From Aliiroseovarius pelagivivens (lineage in GTDB: Bacteria; Pseudomonadota; Alphaproteobacteria; Rhodobacterales; Rhodobacteraceae): 64,000 nt of DNA. Under the pieces are notes generated by a model. That model did no database searches. It saw only the letters and a list, made by a program, of their open reading frames with translations, and was not told the origin of the DNA. How positions within the stretch are numbered: the first letter of the stretch is position 1; every line of letters starts with the position of its first letter. The DNA lies in the NCBI RefSeq assembly GCF_900302485.1, contig NZ_OMOI01000001.1, forward strand, positions 1,116,001 to 1,180,000, written 5' to 3'. The position numbers and the translations under genes are program-made. Positions 8,571-16,552 of the stretch are shown piece by piece.

Positions 8571-8599
8571 GCCGAGGGCACCTTGTGTGTGCCCTCGGC
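8571..8599 (+). promoter_or_regulatory. Hairpin between binding-protein and permease genes
   Basis: GCCGAGGGCAC (8571-8581) and GTGCCCTCGGC (8589-8599) form a perfect 11-bp stem with a 7-base loop. No T run follows. Hairpins at this place commonly protect the upstream binding-protein mRNA or reduce read-through, so that binding protein exceeds permease. Confidence 0.55.
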
Positions 8600-8637
8600 C
8601 AATGCATGAATAAGCAAAAAATACAGGGGGGCAGGAC

Positions 8638-9525
8638 ATGGAGTTTCTGACCGAATTCCCATCACTTGGGCGCAAGGACCTGAGCGCGCTCAGACGTGCG
8701 ATTGATGGCACGTTTCGCGAATTCACCCGCGCATGGGGCGAAACGATTGAAGCGATCTTTACACCGCTTCTAAGATTTCTCGTCTGGTTTGAAGACCTGT
8801 TGCTGGCCACACCGTGGCCCATCATCATTTTCGTTCTCTGTGGCTTGGCTTATGCCGGGGCGCGGTCATGGAAGATCACCATTGGGGCAGGGATCTGCCT
8901 GTTGACCATCGGGTTTTTCGGCATGTGGGAAGACACCATGTCGACGCTGGCGATCATCTCGGTCGCGACCTTCCTGTGCATCCTTGTGGGCATTCCGCTT
9001 GGTGTTTTGATGGCACGCTATGACCGCGCGCAATCGATCATCACGCCCATTCTTGACGTGATGCAGACCATCCCAAGCTTTGTCTACCTGATCCCGGTTG
9101 TGATGCTTCTGGGTATCGGCAAAGTGCCGGGTCTTCTGGCCGTGTGTATCTATGCACTGCCGCCCATCGTGCGTCTGACCAATCTCGGCATCCGACTTGT
9201 GGACAAACAGGTGATGGAAGCCGCCGAGGCGTTCGGCGCGTCCTACAAAGAGAAGCTGTTTGGTGTGCAGATCCCACTGGCGCTGCCCAACATCTTTGCT
9301 GGTGTGAACCAGACCATCATGATGGCGCTGTCAATGGTTGTGATCGCCTCGATGATCGGTGTGCAGGGGCTGGGCGTTCCGGTTCTGCGAGCCATTTCAA
9401 ACCAGTATCTGGCGCTTGGCCTGATGAACGGTCTGGCCATCGTGGCGCTGGCCATCATCTTTGATCGCGTCAGCCAGACCTATGGCAAACGCCTGCAAGC
9501 TTACCGGGAGAGCGGCCATGACTGA
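8638..9525 (+). CDS. Glycine-betaine-type ABC importer, permease
   Basis: A 295-residue inner-membrane permease of the ProW/OpuAB type. After a cytoplasmic N-terminal stretch of about 55 residues come several hydrophobic segments (WPIIIFVLCGLAYAG, then about 90-280). The ABC-coupling EAA loop is visible as MEAAEAFGASYKEKLFGVQIP (about residues 193-212), and the family segment TIPSFVYLIPVVMLLGIGKV lies before it. ATG 8638 follows GGGGGGCAGGAC. Its 3' end overlaps the ATPase gene by eight bases, so the two proteins are probably made in fixed ratio. Confidence 0.88.
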   Translation: MEFLTEFPSLGRKDLSALRRAIDGTFREFTRAWGETIEAIFTPLLRFLVWFEDLLLATPWPIIIFVLCGLAYAGARSWKITIGAGICLLTIGFFGMWEDTMSTLAIISVATFLCILVGIPLGVLMARYDRAQSIITPILDVMQTIPSFVYLIPVVMLLGIGKVPGLLAVCIYALPPIVRLTNLGIRLVDKQVMEAAEAFGASYKEKLFGVQIPLALPNIFAGVNQTIMMALSMVVIASMIGVQGLGVPVLRAISNQYLALGLMNGLAIVALAIIFDRVSQTYGKRLQAYRESGHD

Positions 9526-10540
9526 TGACATCAAGATCTCGATCCGCAACCTGTACAAGATCTTTGGCAGCAACCCAGCCAAGGCCATGGATAAAGTGCG
9601 CGAAGGCATGTCCAAGGACGATCTGTTGGAGCAAACCGGCCATGTGCTTGGGCTGAATGACATCTCTCTGGATATGCATGACCGGAAGATCCAGGTGGTT
9701 ATGGGCCTGTCAGGGTCGGGAAAATCGACGCTGATCCGCCACCTGAACCGGCTGATCGACCCCACGGCTGGCGAGGTCATCGTGGATGGCGAAGACGTGC
9801 TGGCGATGGATGAAAATCGCCTGCGTGATTTGCGCCGCTTCAAGATGTCCATGGTGTTTCAGAAGTTCGCGCTTCTGCCGCACCGTACGGTTCTGGAGAA
9901 CGCCGAGTACGGACTGCTTATTCAGGGGATCAAAGACGACGAGGCAGGTAAGCGCGCGCGTCACTGGCTCGATCGTGTGGGTCTGACAGGGTACGAGGAC
10001 TACTATCCCGGCCAGTTGTCCGGCGGTATGCAGCAGCGGGTTGGACTGGCGCGGGCGTTGGCCACCGATGCGGATATCCTGTTGATGGACGAGGCGTTCT
10101 CGGCCCTTGATCCGCTGATCCGCATGGATATGCAGGGGATCTTGCTGGAACTTCAGGAAGAGCTGCACAAGACCATCGTCTTCATCACCCATGACCTCGA
10201 CGAAGCGCTGCGTCTGGGCGACAACATTGCCATCTTGCGCGATGGTGCCTTGATCCAGACGGGTGACGGGCAGGACATCGTGCTGCATCCGGCGGATGAC
10301 TACATCGCGGACTTCACCCGCGAGATTAACCGCGCCAAAGTGGTGCGCTTGCGCGCGCTTCAAAAGCCCCTGAAGGGGGCGGTCCCAGCGGGTGACGCGC
10401 TGGCAGACAGCATGGTTCTTGAGGATGCGCTGGAAATGATTGCTGGCGCGGAAGGGCATATCGTGCCGGTCAAGGATCCTGATGGCAAGGTGACTGGGCA
10501 GGTGCATCTGGCCGATGCGGTCGCCGCAATGCACGCCTGA
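9518..10540 (+). CDS. Glycine-betaine-type ABC importer, ATPase
   Basis: A 340-residue ATP-binding subunit of the ProV/OpuAA type. Walker A is GLSGSGKST (near residue 64), the signature is LSGGMQQRVGLARAL and Walker B is ILLMDEAFSALDPL. As in other ProV-like proteins there is an extra N-terminal segment (IRNLYKIFGSNPAKAM) before the nucleotide-binding domain. The C-terminus continues beyond it with a short, CBS-like remnant (MVLEDALEMIAGAEGHIVPV); the protein is shorter than E. coli ProV (about 400). ATG 9518 follows GGGAG and overlaps the permease gene. A strong terminator follows at 10546. Confidence 0.9.
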   Translation: MTDDIKISIRNLYKIFGSNPAKAMDKVREGMSKDDLLEQTGHVLGLNDISLDMHDRKIQVVMGLSGSGKSTLIRHLNRLIDPTAGEVIVDGEDVLAMDENRLRDLRRFKMSMVFQKFALLPHRTVLENAEYGLLIQGIKDDEAGKRARHWLDRVGLTGYEDYYPGQLSGGMQQRVGLARALATDADILLMDEAFSALDPLIRMDMQGILLELQEELHKTIVFITHDLDEALRLGDNIAILRDGALIQTGDGQDIVLHPADDYIADFTREINRAKVVRLRALQKPLKGAVPAGDALADSMVLEDALEMIAGAEGHIVPVKDPDGKVTGQVHLADAVAAMHA

Positions 10541-10545
10541 TCTAG

Positions 10546-10596
10546 CGGCTGAGTTCATCAAAGGCCGCTCTTTTGAACTCAGCCGATTACTTTTAG
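10546..10596 (+). terminator. Terminator of the X-W-V operon
   Basis: CGGCTGAGTTCA (10546-10557) and TGAACTCAGCCG (10574-10585) form a perfect 12-bp stem, followed by ATTACTTTTAG. It starts six bases after the ATPase stop codon. Confidence 0.7.
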
Positions 10597-10655
10597 TCCA
10601 GCCTGATTGAGATCCCTGAAGACACTACGCGTAGCTCTGCCGCCGCTACCGCGGA

Positions 10656-11441
10656 CTACGACTGTTTTGAGGCCAAGTATCGTGTGGCCGCCGAAAACAG
10701 TTCGGCTTGTGAACTTACCCCAAGCTTTGCATATGCGTTGTGGCGATGAACCTTAACGGTACCTTCCGTGATCCCAAGGAATGCAGACGCAGAGCCGGCA
10801 GAGTGACCTTGAAGGATCAGGCGAATGACTTCCGCTTCGCGCGGGCTGAGCCTGTCTTTTCCAAAAGTTGCCAGACGGGCCTCGACCTGTGTTTCAACGT
10901 CTTGTTCGTTCTCGCGGTCGTTCAGGTTCCAATGTCGAATGACGGCGGCTGACAGGGTTTTGTGTATGGCGTTGATCTTGTTCACGTCTTCGGATGTGAA
11001 CCGCGGCTGACGTGGCCCCCGGGACAGGGAAATGGCGACCCAATCTTCAGCGTCCAGCTTGATCAACACACCAAGCTCATCACTGATGCGGATTTTTCGA
11101 TAAAACGTCCGATAGTACTCGGATCGAAAGAACGCCTCGTTGACCAAGTCGGTCAGGCAATAGGCCCCGGGTGTCACATTCGATTTGCAGGCTTGAAGGA
11201 AGGGGTCCAGCAGATACGGGCCGGTTGCATAGAACTGAATGGAAATTGCCGCCTGAACATCATCCAGGTCGTAATACAGAGAAACCGGAGGTGATTGATC
11301 CCGATACCGGGTGAGGATCATCGATTCAAAACCGACACGCAGTTCGATGAGCTTTCGAAGCGCAGTCGGGAACAGGTCCGTTCCGATCTGTGTCAGGACG
11401 GCTGCAAAAGCCTCGTCCCATTCTGTGTTGTCTATATCCAT
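10656..11441 (-). CDS. LuxR-family transcriptional regulator
   Basis: A 261-residue regulator. The last 65 residues form a typical LuxR/NarL-type helix-turn-helix (LSPREAEVIRLILQGHS, then ITEGTVKVHRHNAYAKLGV). The N-terminal 180 residues are a sensory domain that I cannot assign; I do not see the classical acyl-homoserine-lactone pocket signature. The start is uncertain: ATG 11441 is preferred, with an alternative at 11489; neither has a clear Shine-Dalgarno. It is divergent from the polyamine-binding protein gene at 11528 and probably regulates it and the following agmatinase (inference). Confidence 0.82.
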   Translation of the reverse strand: MDIDNTEWDEAFAAVLTQIGTDLFPTALRKLIELRVGFESMILTRYRDQSPPVSLYYDLDDVQAAISIQFYATGPYLLDPFLQACKSNVTPGAYCLTDLVNEAFFRSEYYRTFYRKIRISDELGVLIKLDAEDWVAISLSRGPRQPRFTSEDVNKINAIHKTLSAAVIRHWNLNDRENEQDVETQVEARLATFGKDRLSPREAEVIRLILQGHSAGSASAFLGITEGTVKVHRHNAYAKLGVSSQAELFSAATRYLASKQS

Positions 11442-11453
11442 AGATATATATCT
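11442..11453. promoter_or_regulatory. 12-bp palindrome at the luxR-type start
   Basis: AGATATATATCT is a perfect palindrome touching the preferred start codon of the LuxR-type gene on the minus strand, and lies 75 bases before the divergent binding-protein gene. Its position would suit autoregulation. Confidence 0.35.
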
Positions 11454-11527
11454 TGCCGCAAATTTACAGGTGGGGCTACCCGATTCCATTGTGGAGGAAA
11501 GAAAACGCGCAACAAGGAGGACAACCC

Positions 11528-12619
11528 ATGAAAAGGCAAACGGGCCTATTGGCCATTGTCACTGGTTCACTCTTCGCCGGGCCCATCGCGGCGACAGCTG
11601 AGGAACTCTCGATCTACAACTGGGCTGATTATTTCGGCGAAACCACGGTTTCGGATTACGAGGCCGAGACCGGAACCGACGTCACACTGGATTATTTCGA
11701 TTCAAACGAAGTGTTGGAGACAAAACTGCTGACCGGCGCATCCGGCTATGATGTCGTGTTCCCAGCAGCTTCCAATGCGCAGCGCGAGTTTCAGGCAGGT
11801 GCCCTGCATCCAATCGATCCTTCGCGGCTAAGTAACTATGGAAATCTCAATCCGGATATTCTGACGTCACTCGACGCGATCCCGGGCGGCCGCGAATTGG
11901 GCGTTCCATACACTTGGGGCACGATCGGGCTGGCCTACAACGTGGCGATGATCGAAGAACGGTTGGGCACAGACACGATCACATCTTGGGATGTTCTGTT
12001 TGACCCGGAAATTGCCGGAAAGCTTGCCGATTGCGGGATTGCCGTTCTGGATTCTCCGATTGAAATGGTGTCGGTGGCTTTGAACTATCTTGGGGCAGAT
12101 CCCTATTCCAATGATCGCGAGGATCTCGACAAGGTTCGGGATCTGTATACGGCGGTTTCTCCCTCGATCCGCTATTTCCACAATCAAAAGGCGTCAACGG
12201 ATCTTCCCAGTGGGGATGTCTGTCTTTCGGTGATGTATAGCGGGGACGCTGGGATCGCACAGGCGCGTGCGATGGAAGCGGAAAGCGGGGTGGATATCCT
12301 GTATTCGATCCCGACCGAAGGGACGCTGATGTGGATCGACCTTATGGCCATCCCGGTGGATGCAAAACGCGTCGACGACGCCTATCGTTTCCTGGACTAC
12401 ATGTTGCGGCCCGAAGTTATCGCGGACGTTTCAAACTATGTCTACTTCGCCAATGCCAACAAAGCGGCAGACGCATTCGTTGACGAGGCTATCCTGACGG
12501 ACCCCGGAATCTACCCGGATGAAGCAACGCTTGGGCGTCTGTTTCCAGATCTTAGCGTGGGCGCGAAAACGCTGCGCAACCGGAACCGCCTGTGGACCAG
12601 CGTCAAGTCTGGCACCTGA
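11528..12619 (+). CDS. Polyamine ABC transporter substrate-binding protein (orphan)
   Basis: A 363-residue periplasmic protein with a signal peptide (residues 1-24, ending AATA/EEL). The mature start LSIYNWADYFGETTVSDYE is characteristic of the PotD/PotF spermidine/putrescine-binding family; further family patterns are SGYDVVFPAA and GVPYTWGTIGLAYN. ATG 11528 follows AAGGAGG at good spacing, so the longer upstream frame is not used. No permease or ATPase gene is adjacent, so it must work with a transporter encoded elsewhere. It is followed by an agmatinase-family gene, which fits uptake of agmatine, putrescine or a guanidino compound. Confidence 0.87.
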   Translation: MKRQTGLLAIVTGSLFAGPIAATAEELSIYNWADYFGETTVSDYEAETGTDVTLDYFDSNEVLETKLLTGASGYDVVFPAASNAQREFQAGALHPIDPSRLSNYGNLNPDILTSLDAIPGGRELGVPYTWGTIGLAYNVAMIEERLGTDTITSWDVLFDPEIAGKLADCGIAVLDSPIEMVSVALNYLGADPYSNDREDLDKVRDLYTAVSPSIRYFHNQKASTDLPSGDVCLSVMYSGDAGIAQARAMEAESGVDILYSIPTEGTLMWIDLMAIPVDAKRVDDAYRFLDYMLRPEVIADVSNYVYFANANKAADAFVDEAILTDPGIYPDEATLGRLFPDLSVGAKTLRNRNRLWTSVKSGT

Positions 12620-12656
12620 TCCATTCCAACGGTGCGAAGCCATCCACGAAAGACAG

Positions 12657-12683
12657 GCTGGGCGTTCCAACGCAACGCCCAGC
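12657..12683 (+). promoter_or_regulatory. Hairpin between binding-protein and ureohydrolase genes
   Basis: GCTGGGCGTT (12657-12666) and AACGCCCAGC (12674-12683) form a perfect 10-bp stem with a 7-base loop. No T run follows, so partial termination or mRNA protection is likelier than full termination. Confidence 0.5.
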
Positions 12684-12727
12684 CCAGTTGAACCGTCACC
12701 CGACATAAGTACAGAACGGAGCCTCAC

Positions 12728-13672
12728 ATGCTGACCTCAACCGACCGCGCCTTTATGGCCCGAGATGCAAAAGGGATGGGCTATGAGCCCACCTATAGCG
12801 GGGCGACAAGCCTGTTCAGGCGGCGCTACTCGCGCGACCTCGAAGGGGTGGATATGGTCACATGGGGTGTACCCTATGACCTGTCCGTCACCAACCGACC
12901 GGGATGTCGGTTCGGCCCGCGGGCGATCCGCGCCGTGTCGTCGAACCTTGCATGGGATGGTGGGCCGTGGCCGTGGGGGTTTGACCCGTTTGAAACCCTG
13001 AACATGGTTGATTATGGCGACTGTGATTTCGACCACGGGTTCCCCGAGCAGATCGCCGGACAAATTGAGGAGCAAGCCCGCGAGATCCTGAAGTCGGGCG
13101 CGTTCCTTCTGACGATGGGGGGGGATCATTCCGTGACCTATCCCATCTTGAAAGCTCAGGCCGAGCGTCACGGGCCAATCTCGCTGATCCAGATCGACGC
13201 GCATTCGGACACTTGGGAAGAAGATCCGAAGCGGATCGATCATGGGTCCATGTTCTATCACGCGGCGGTCGAGGGTGTTTTGTCACCAGAAACATCAGTT
13301 CAGGCTGGAATGCGCACGCTCAATTATAAGACACATGGCTTCAATGTTTTGGATGCCAATTGGGTGCATGAAAACGGCATTGACGCCACAGTCGCACGGA
13401 TCAAAGAGATCGTCGGGGATCGGCCAGCCTATCTGACTTTCGATATCGACGCGCTTGATCCTGCGTTTGCGCCGGGCACGGGCACGCCGGTCTGTGGCGG
13501 TCTGTCGACTTATCAGGGGCAGTCTCTGGTGCGCAAACTCGGCGGCATCAACCTTGTCGGTGCTGACCTCGTCGAAGTTTCCCCCCCCTTTGATCACGCC
13601 GAAATTACTGCGCTGGCTGGGGCCTCGTTGCTGCTTGATATGGTGTGTTTGGTGGCCAGCAGCAAAAGGTGA
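12728..13672 (+). CDS. Agmatinase/ureohydrolase family enzyme (copy 1)
   Basis: A 314-residue ureohydrolase. The binuclear Mn motifs are present: GGDHSVTYP (near residue 133), DAHSDTW (near 157) and DIDALDPAFAPGTGTP (near 239). Family enzymes split agmatine, guanidinobutyrate, guanidinopropionate or related compounds into urea and an amine; the exact substrate cannot be told from these shared motifs. The upstream neighbour is a polyamine-binding protein gene, 108 bases away with a hairpin between them. A second family member lies at 56417. The gene meets the crotonase gene convergently, and an 8-bp hairpin (13680-13707) between them may help end transcription. Confidence 0.85.
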   Translation: MLTSTDRAFMARDAKGMGYEPTYSGATSLFRRRYSRDLEGVDMVTWGVPYDLSVTNRPGCRFGPRAIRAVSSNLAWDGGPWPWGFDPFETLNMVDYGDCDFDHGFPEQIAGQIEEQAREILKSGAFLLTMGGDHSVTYPILKAQAERHGPISLIQIDAHSDTWEEDPKRIDHGSMFYHAAVEGVLSPETSVQAGMRTLNYKTHGFNVLDANWVHENGIDATVARIKEIVGDRPAYLTFDIDALDPAFAPGTGTPVCGGLSTYQGQSLVRKLGGINLVGADLVEVSPPFDHAEITALAGASLLLDMVCLVASSKR

Positions 13673-13723
13673 TATGTCAGAGAGCGAAGTGAACGCACGT
13701 CGCTCTCCGACCGCCAGATTTGG

Positions 13724-14527
13724 CTACTTGCCCTTCCACACCGGGTCGCGCTTCTCAGCAAAGGCGCGCGCGCCTTCCAGCTGATCCTCGGACCGGTAAA
13801 GCTTTTCGACCGTTTCGAATTGGCTCTTGGTGATCTTGTTGAGCGCATCCTGAAACTTCATGTCTTCGGCTTCGCGCACCACTTCCTTGATCGCAGCGTA
13901 GACGAGCGGCGGACCCGAGGCCAAGAGTTCGGCCAGCTTGCGTGCCTCGGCCATCAGATCACTTGCCGGATAGACATGGTTGATCATGCCCCAGCGCGCG
14001 GCTTCCTCCACTTCGATCCAGCGCCCGGTCAAAAGCATCTCCATCGCGATGTGATAGGGGATCCGCTTGGGCAGCTTGATCGATGCTGCATCCGCTACCG
14101 TACCCGACCGAATTTCAGGCAGGGCAAAGCTTGCGTGATCGGCAGCGAGGATGATGTCGGCAGACAAAGCCAGCTCCAGCCCACCACCGCAGCAGATGCC
14201 GTTTACGGCCGCGATTACGGGCTTGTTCAGCCCACGCAGTTCTTGCAGACCGCCGAAGCCGCCGACACCATAGTCGCCATCCACAGCATCGCCATCAGCT
14301 GCCGCTTTCAAGTCCCAGCCGGGGCAGAAGAACTTATCACCCTCGGCGGTCAGAAGGGCCACGCGCAGTTCGGGATCATCGCGAAAGGCAGTAAAGACGT
14401 CTCCCATGATCCGGCTTGTGGCCAGATCGATTGCGTTGGCCTTTGGCCGGTCCAGAGTGACCTCGAACACATGGCCATTCCGGGCGGTGCGTACTGGGCC
14501 TTCGGTCAGGTTGGTCAGGTCGGTCAT
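13724..14527 (-). CDS. Enoyl-CoA hydratase family, probable crotonobetainyl-CoA hydratase
   Basis: A 267-residue crotonase-fold protein. The oxyanion-hole segments are visible (GWDLKAAADGD near residue 70 and NGICCGGGLELALSADI near 110), and a Glu in FALPEIRSGTVAD sits in the position used for catalysis. It resembles CaiD, which hydrates crotonobetainyl-CoA to carnitinyl-CoA. It is the last gene of the six-gene minus-strand carnitine operon; its ATG overlaps the preceding ligase stop by four bases. In the proposed pathway it follows the acyl-CoA dehydrogenase. The assignment rests on family resemblance plus context. Confidence 0.82.
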   Translation of the reverse strand: MTDLTNLTEGPVRTARNGHVFEVTLDRPKANAIDLATSRIMGDVFTAFRDDPELRVALLTAEGDKFFCPGWDLKAAADGDAVDGDYGVGGFGGLQELRGLNKPVIAAVNGICCGGGLELALSADIILAADHASFALPEIRSGTVADAASIKLPKRIPYHIAMEMLLTGRWIEVEEAARWGMINHVYPASDLMAEARKLAELLASGPPLVYAAIKEVVREAEDMKFQDALNKITKSQFETVEKLYRSEDQLEGARAFAEKRDPVWKGK

Positions 14528-16551
14528 GTCTCTCCTCCAGTACGGATCAGGGCGTCTGCGGCTACGGCACGATCGGCCATGACCATCAGTGGGTTCACTT
14601 CAACTTCGGCCACGGGATTGGCCATTACATAGGACTGGATTGCATCGACCGCGTCCAGAACAGCGTCCATATCAGCGGGCGGTGCGCCGCGATAGCCTGC
14701 CAGAAGCGGTGCGATTTTTAGCTGATCTAAAGCGCTGCGGACGTGATCGCGGCTGGCAGGAACCAACAGAGAGCGGCTGTCCTTCAGGATTTCGGTTAGT
14801 GTGCCACCCGCAGCCAGCGTTAGCACATAGCCATGGGCGGGGTCATAGGTCACGCCGACCAGCAACTCAGCCAGTACGTTGGTCAGCATCTCTTCGACAA
14901 GGAAGCTGTCAGTGGGCATCGAACGCGCGGCGTCCTCAACTTGTTTCGGACTGGTCAGGTTCAGGGCCACCGCACCGACTTCGGTCTTGTGGGCGATCCC
15001 TTCGCCTTTCAGAACAACAGGGAAACCTAATTTCTCGGCGACATCTGCAGCGGCCTCAGGCGCGGGAGCACGGTGCGCCCCAGGTACTCTTAGCCCAAAC
15101 TGCGCCAGCGCGGATTTCGCTTCGGCTTCTGACAGCGTTGTGTCCCGTTCTGAGGGGGGCTCAAGAAACAGGGCATCCTCTGTCAACGGGGGTAAGTTCG
15201 CCGCCAGATCAATGGCCGCCATCGCCTCGGCCATCCCAGAGAATGGTACGATCCCGCGTGCCATCAGAGTCTGTGCCACGTCTTCAGGCATCGTATCGGT
15301 AAGCGAAGCCAGAATGCCCATGGGGCGCCCCGTGGCGGTCATGGTCGCTTCGACCGCGTCGATCACCTTGGTCCATTCGGAACTGTCACAGCGATCCGAG
15401 CGAGGGAAGTCCAGAACCACCAGTCCAAGCGACAGGTCGCCCTGCATAAGCGCGGTGAAGGTCGCTGTCATCGCGGCTACGTCGCCCCAGATATAGGTGT
15501 GGTAGTCCAAGGGATTGGCCAGCGACACCTTGGGGCCCAAAGCCGTGCGCAACCCGTCAGACTGGGCGGGTAAAAGGGCAGGGAACTCGACATATAGCGG
15601 ATGGGCCGCATCTGCGATCAGGCTGGCCTCGCCGCCCGAGCACGAGGCCGACGCGATCCGGTTCGAGCGGAGCGGGCCAGTGACGTGAAGCAGTTTCAAC
15701 GCCTCCAAGAAGGCCGACAGATTGTCCACTTGCCCCATTCCCAGCCGCCTTAAAAGCGCGTTTGCGCCCGCGTCACTGCCCGCAAGCGAGGCTGTGTGTG
15801 AAACAGTGGCCGCGCGCGCCTGATCCGAGCGTCCGACCTTTAGGGCCACGATGGGTTTGCCGAGTTCGTTGGCGCGCAAGGCCAGTGCCTCGAACGCGCG
15901 CAGATCGCCGATCCCTTCGATATGTAACCCAAGCGCCGTGACTCGGCTGTCCTCGAGCAGAGCTTGCCCGATCTCGGCCAGTCCGGTCTGTGCCTGATTG
16001 CCCGCCGTGACCACATAGGCCACGGGAAGGCCGCGCTTTTGCATGGTCAGGTTAATCGCGATGTTGGAACTTTGTGTGATGATCGCCACGCCGGTGTCGC
16101 AACGCGTGGCGCCATGCTGGTCGGGCCAAAGTGCAGCGCCGTCCAGAAGGTTCAGAAACCCGTAGCAGTTGGGACCGATGATCGGCATGTCGCCTGCGGC
16201 CTCCAAAAGCGCCTGTTCCAGCGCTTCGCCATCGTTTAGTTCGGCACGGGCTTCGCGAAAGCCAGACGCAAAGCAGATCGCACCACCCGCACCAGCCGCT
16301 GACAAGATTGCAATGGCTTCGATGGTGACGTTTCGGTTCACACCGACAAAGCTGGCATCTGGGGCCGAGGGCAGGGCTTCGATCGACGGATAAGTTGCCA
16401 AACCGCCGACCTCAGATTTCGTCGGGTGGACGGGCCAAATCTCGCCCTGAAAGCCCACTTTTCTGCATTGCTCGATCACATTGGCGCACCAGAATCCACC
16501 GCCAATCACGGCGATGGAGCGCGGTCGCAGAAGCCGGTCTAGACGGCTCAT
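14524..16551 (-). CDS. ADP-forming acyl-CoA synthetase, probable betainyl/carnitine-type CoA ligase
   Basis: A 675-residue NDP-forming acyl-CoA ligase with fused subunits: CoA-binding Rossmann domain (RPRSIAVIGGG at 10-19), succinyl-CoA-ligase-like domain (GPNCYGFLN at 126-134; SHTASLAGSDA around 251-261, probably including the phosphorylated loop) and a C-terminal ATP-grasp domain (about 455-675, FPVVLKGEGIAHKTEVGAV). ATG 16551 starts one base after the upstream stop codon. In context it probably activates gamma-butyrobetaine, crotonobetaine or carnitine with CoA. E. coli uses an AMP-forming CaiC for this, so the ADP-forming type is notable. Confidence 0.83.
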   Translation of the reverse strand: MSRLDRLLRPRSIAVIGGGFWCANVIEQCRKVGFQGEIWPVHPTKSEVGGLATYPSIEALPSAPDASFVGVNRNVTIEAIAILSAAGAGGAICFASGFREARAELNDGEALEQALLEAAGDMPIIGPNCYGFLNLLDGAALWPDQHGATRCDTGVAIITQSSNIAINLTMQKRGLPVAYVVTAGNQAQTGLAEIGQALLEDSRVTALGLHIEGIGDLRAFEALALRANELGKPIVALKVGRSDQARAATVSHTASLAGSDAGANALLRRLGMGQVDNLSAFLEALKLLHVTGPLRSNRIASASCSGGEASLIADAAHPLYVEFPALLPAQSDGLRTALGPKVSLANPLDYHTYIWGDVAAMTATFTALMQGDLSLGLVVLDFPRSDRCDSSEWTKVIDAVEATMTATGRPMGILASLTDTMPEDVAQTLMARGIVPFSGMAEAMAAIDLAANLPPLTEDALFLEPPSERDTTLSEAEAKSALAQFGLRVPGAHRAPAPEAAADVAEKLGFPVVLKGEGIAHKTEVGAVALNLTSPKQVEDAARSMPTDSFLVEEMLTNVLAELLVGVTYDPAHGYVLTLAAGGTLTEILKDSRSLLVPASRDHVRSALDQLKIAPLLAGYRGAPPADMDAVLDAVDAIQSYVMANPVAEVEVNPLMVMADRAVAADALIRTGGET

Positions 16552-16552
16552 C

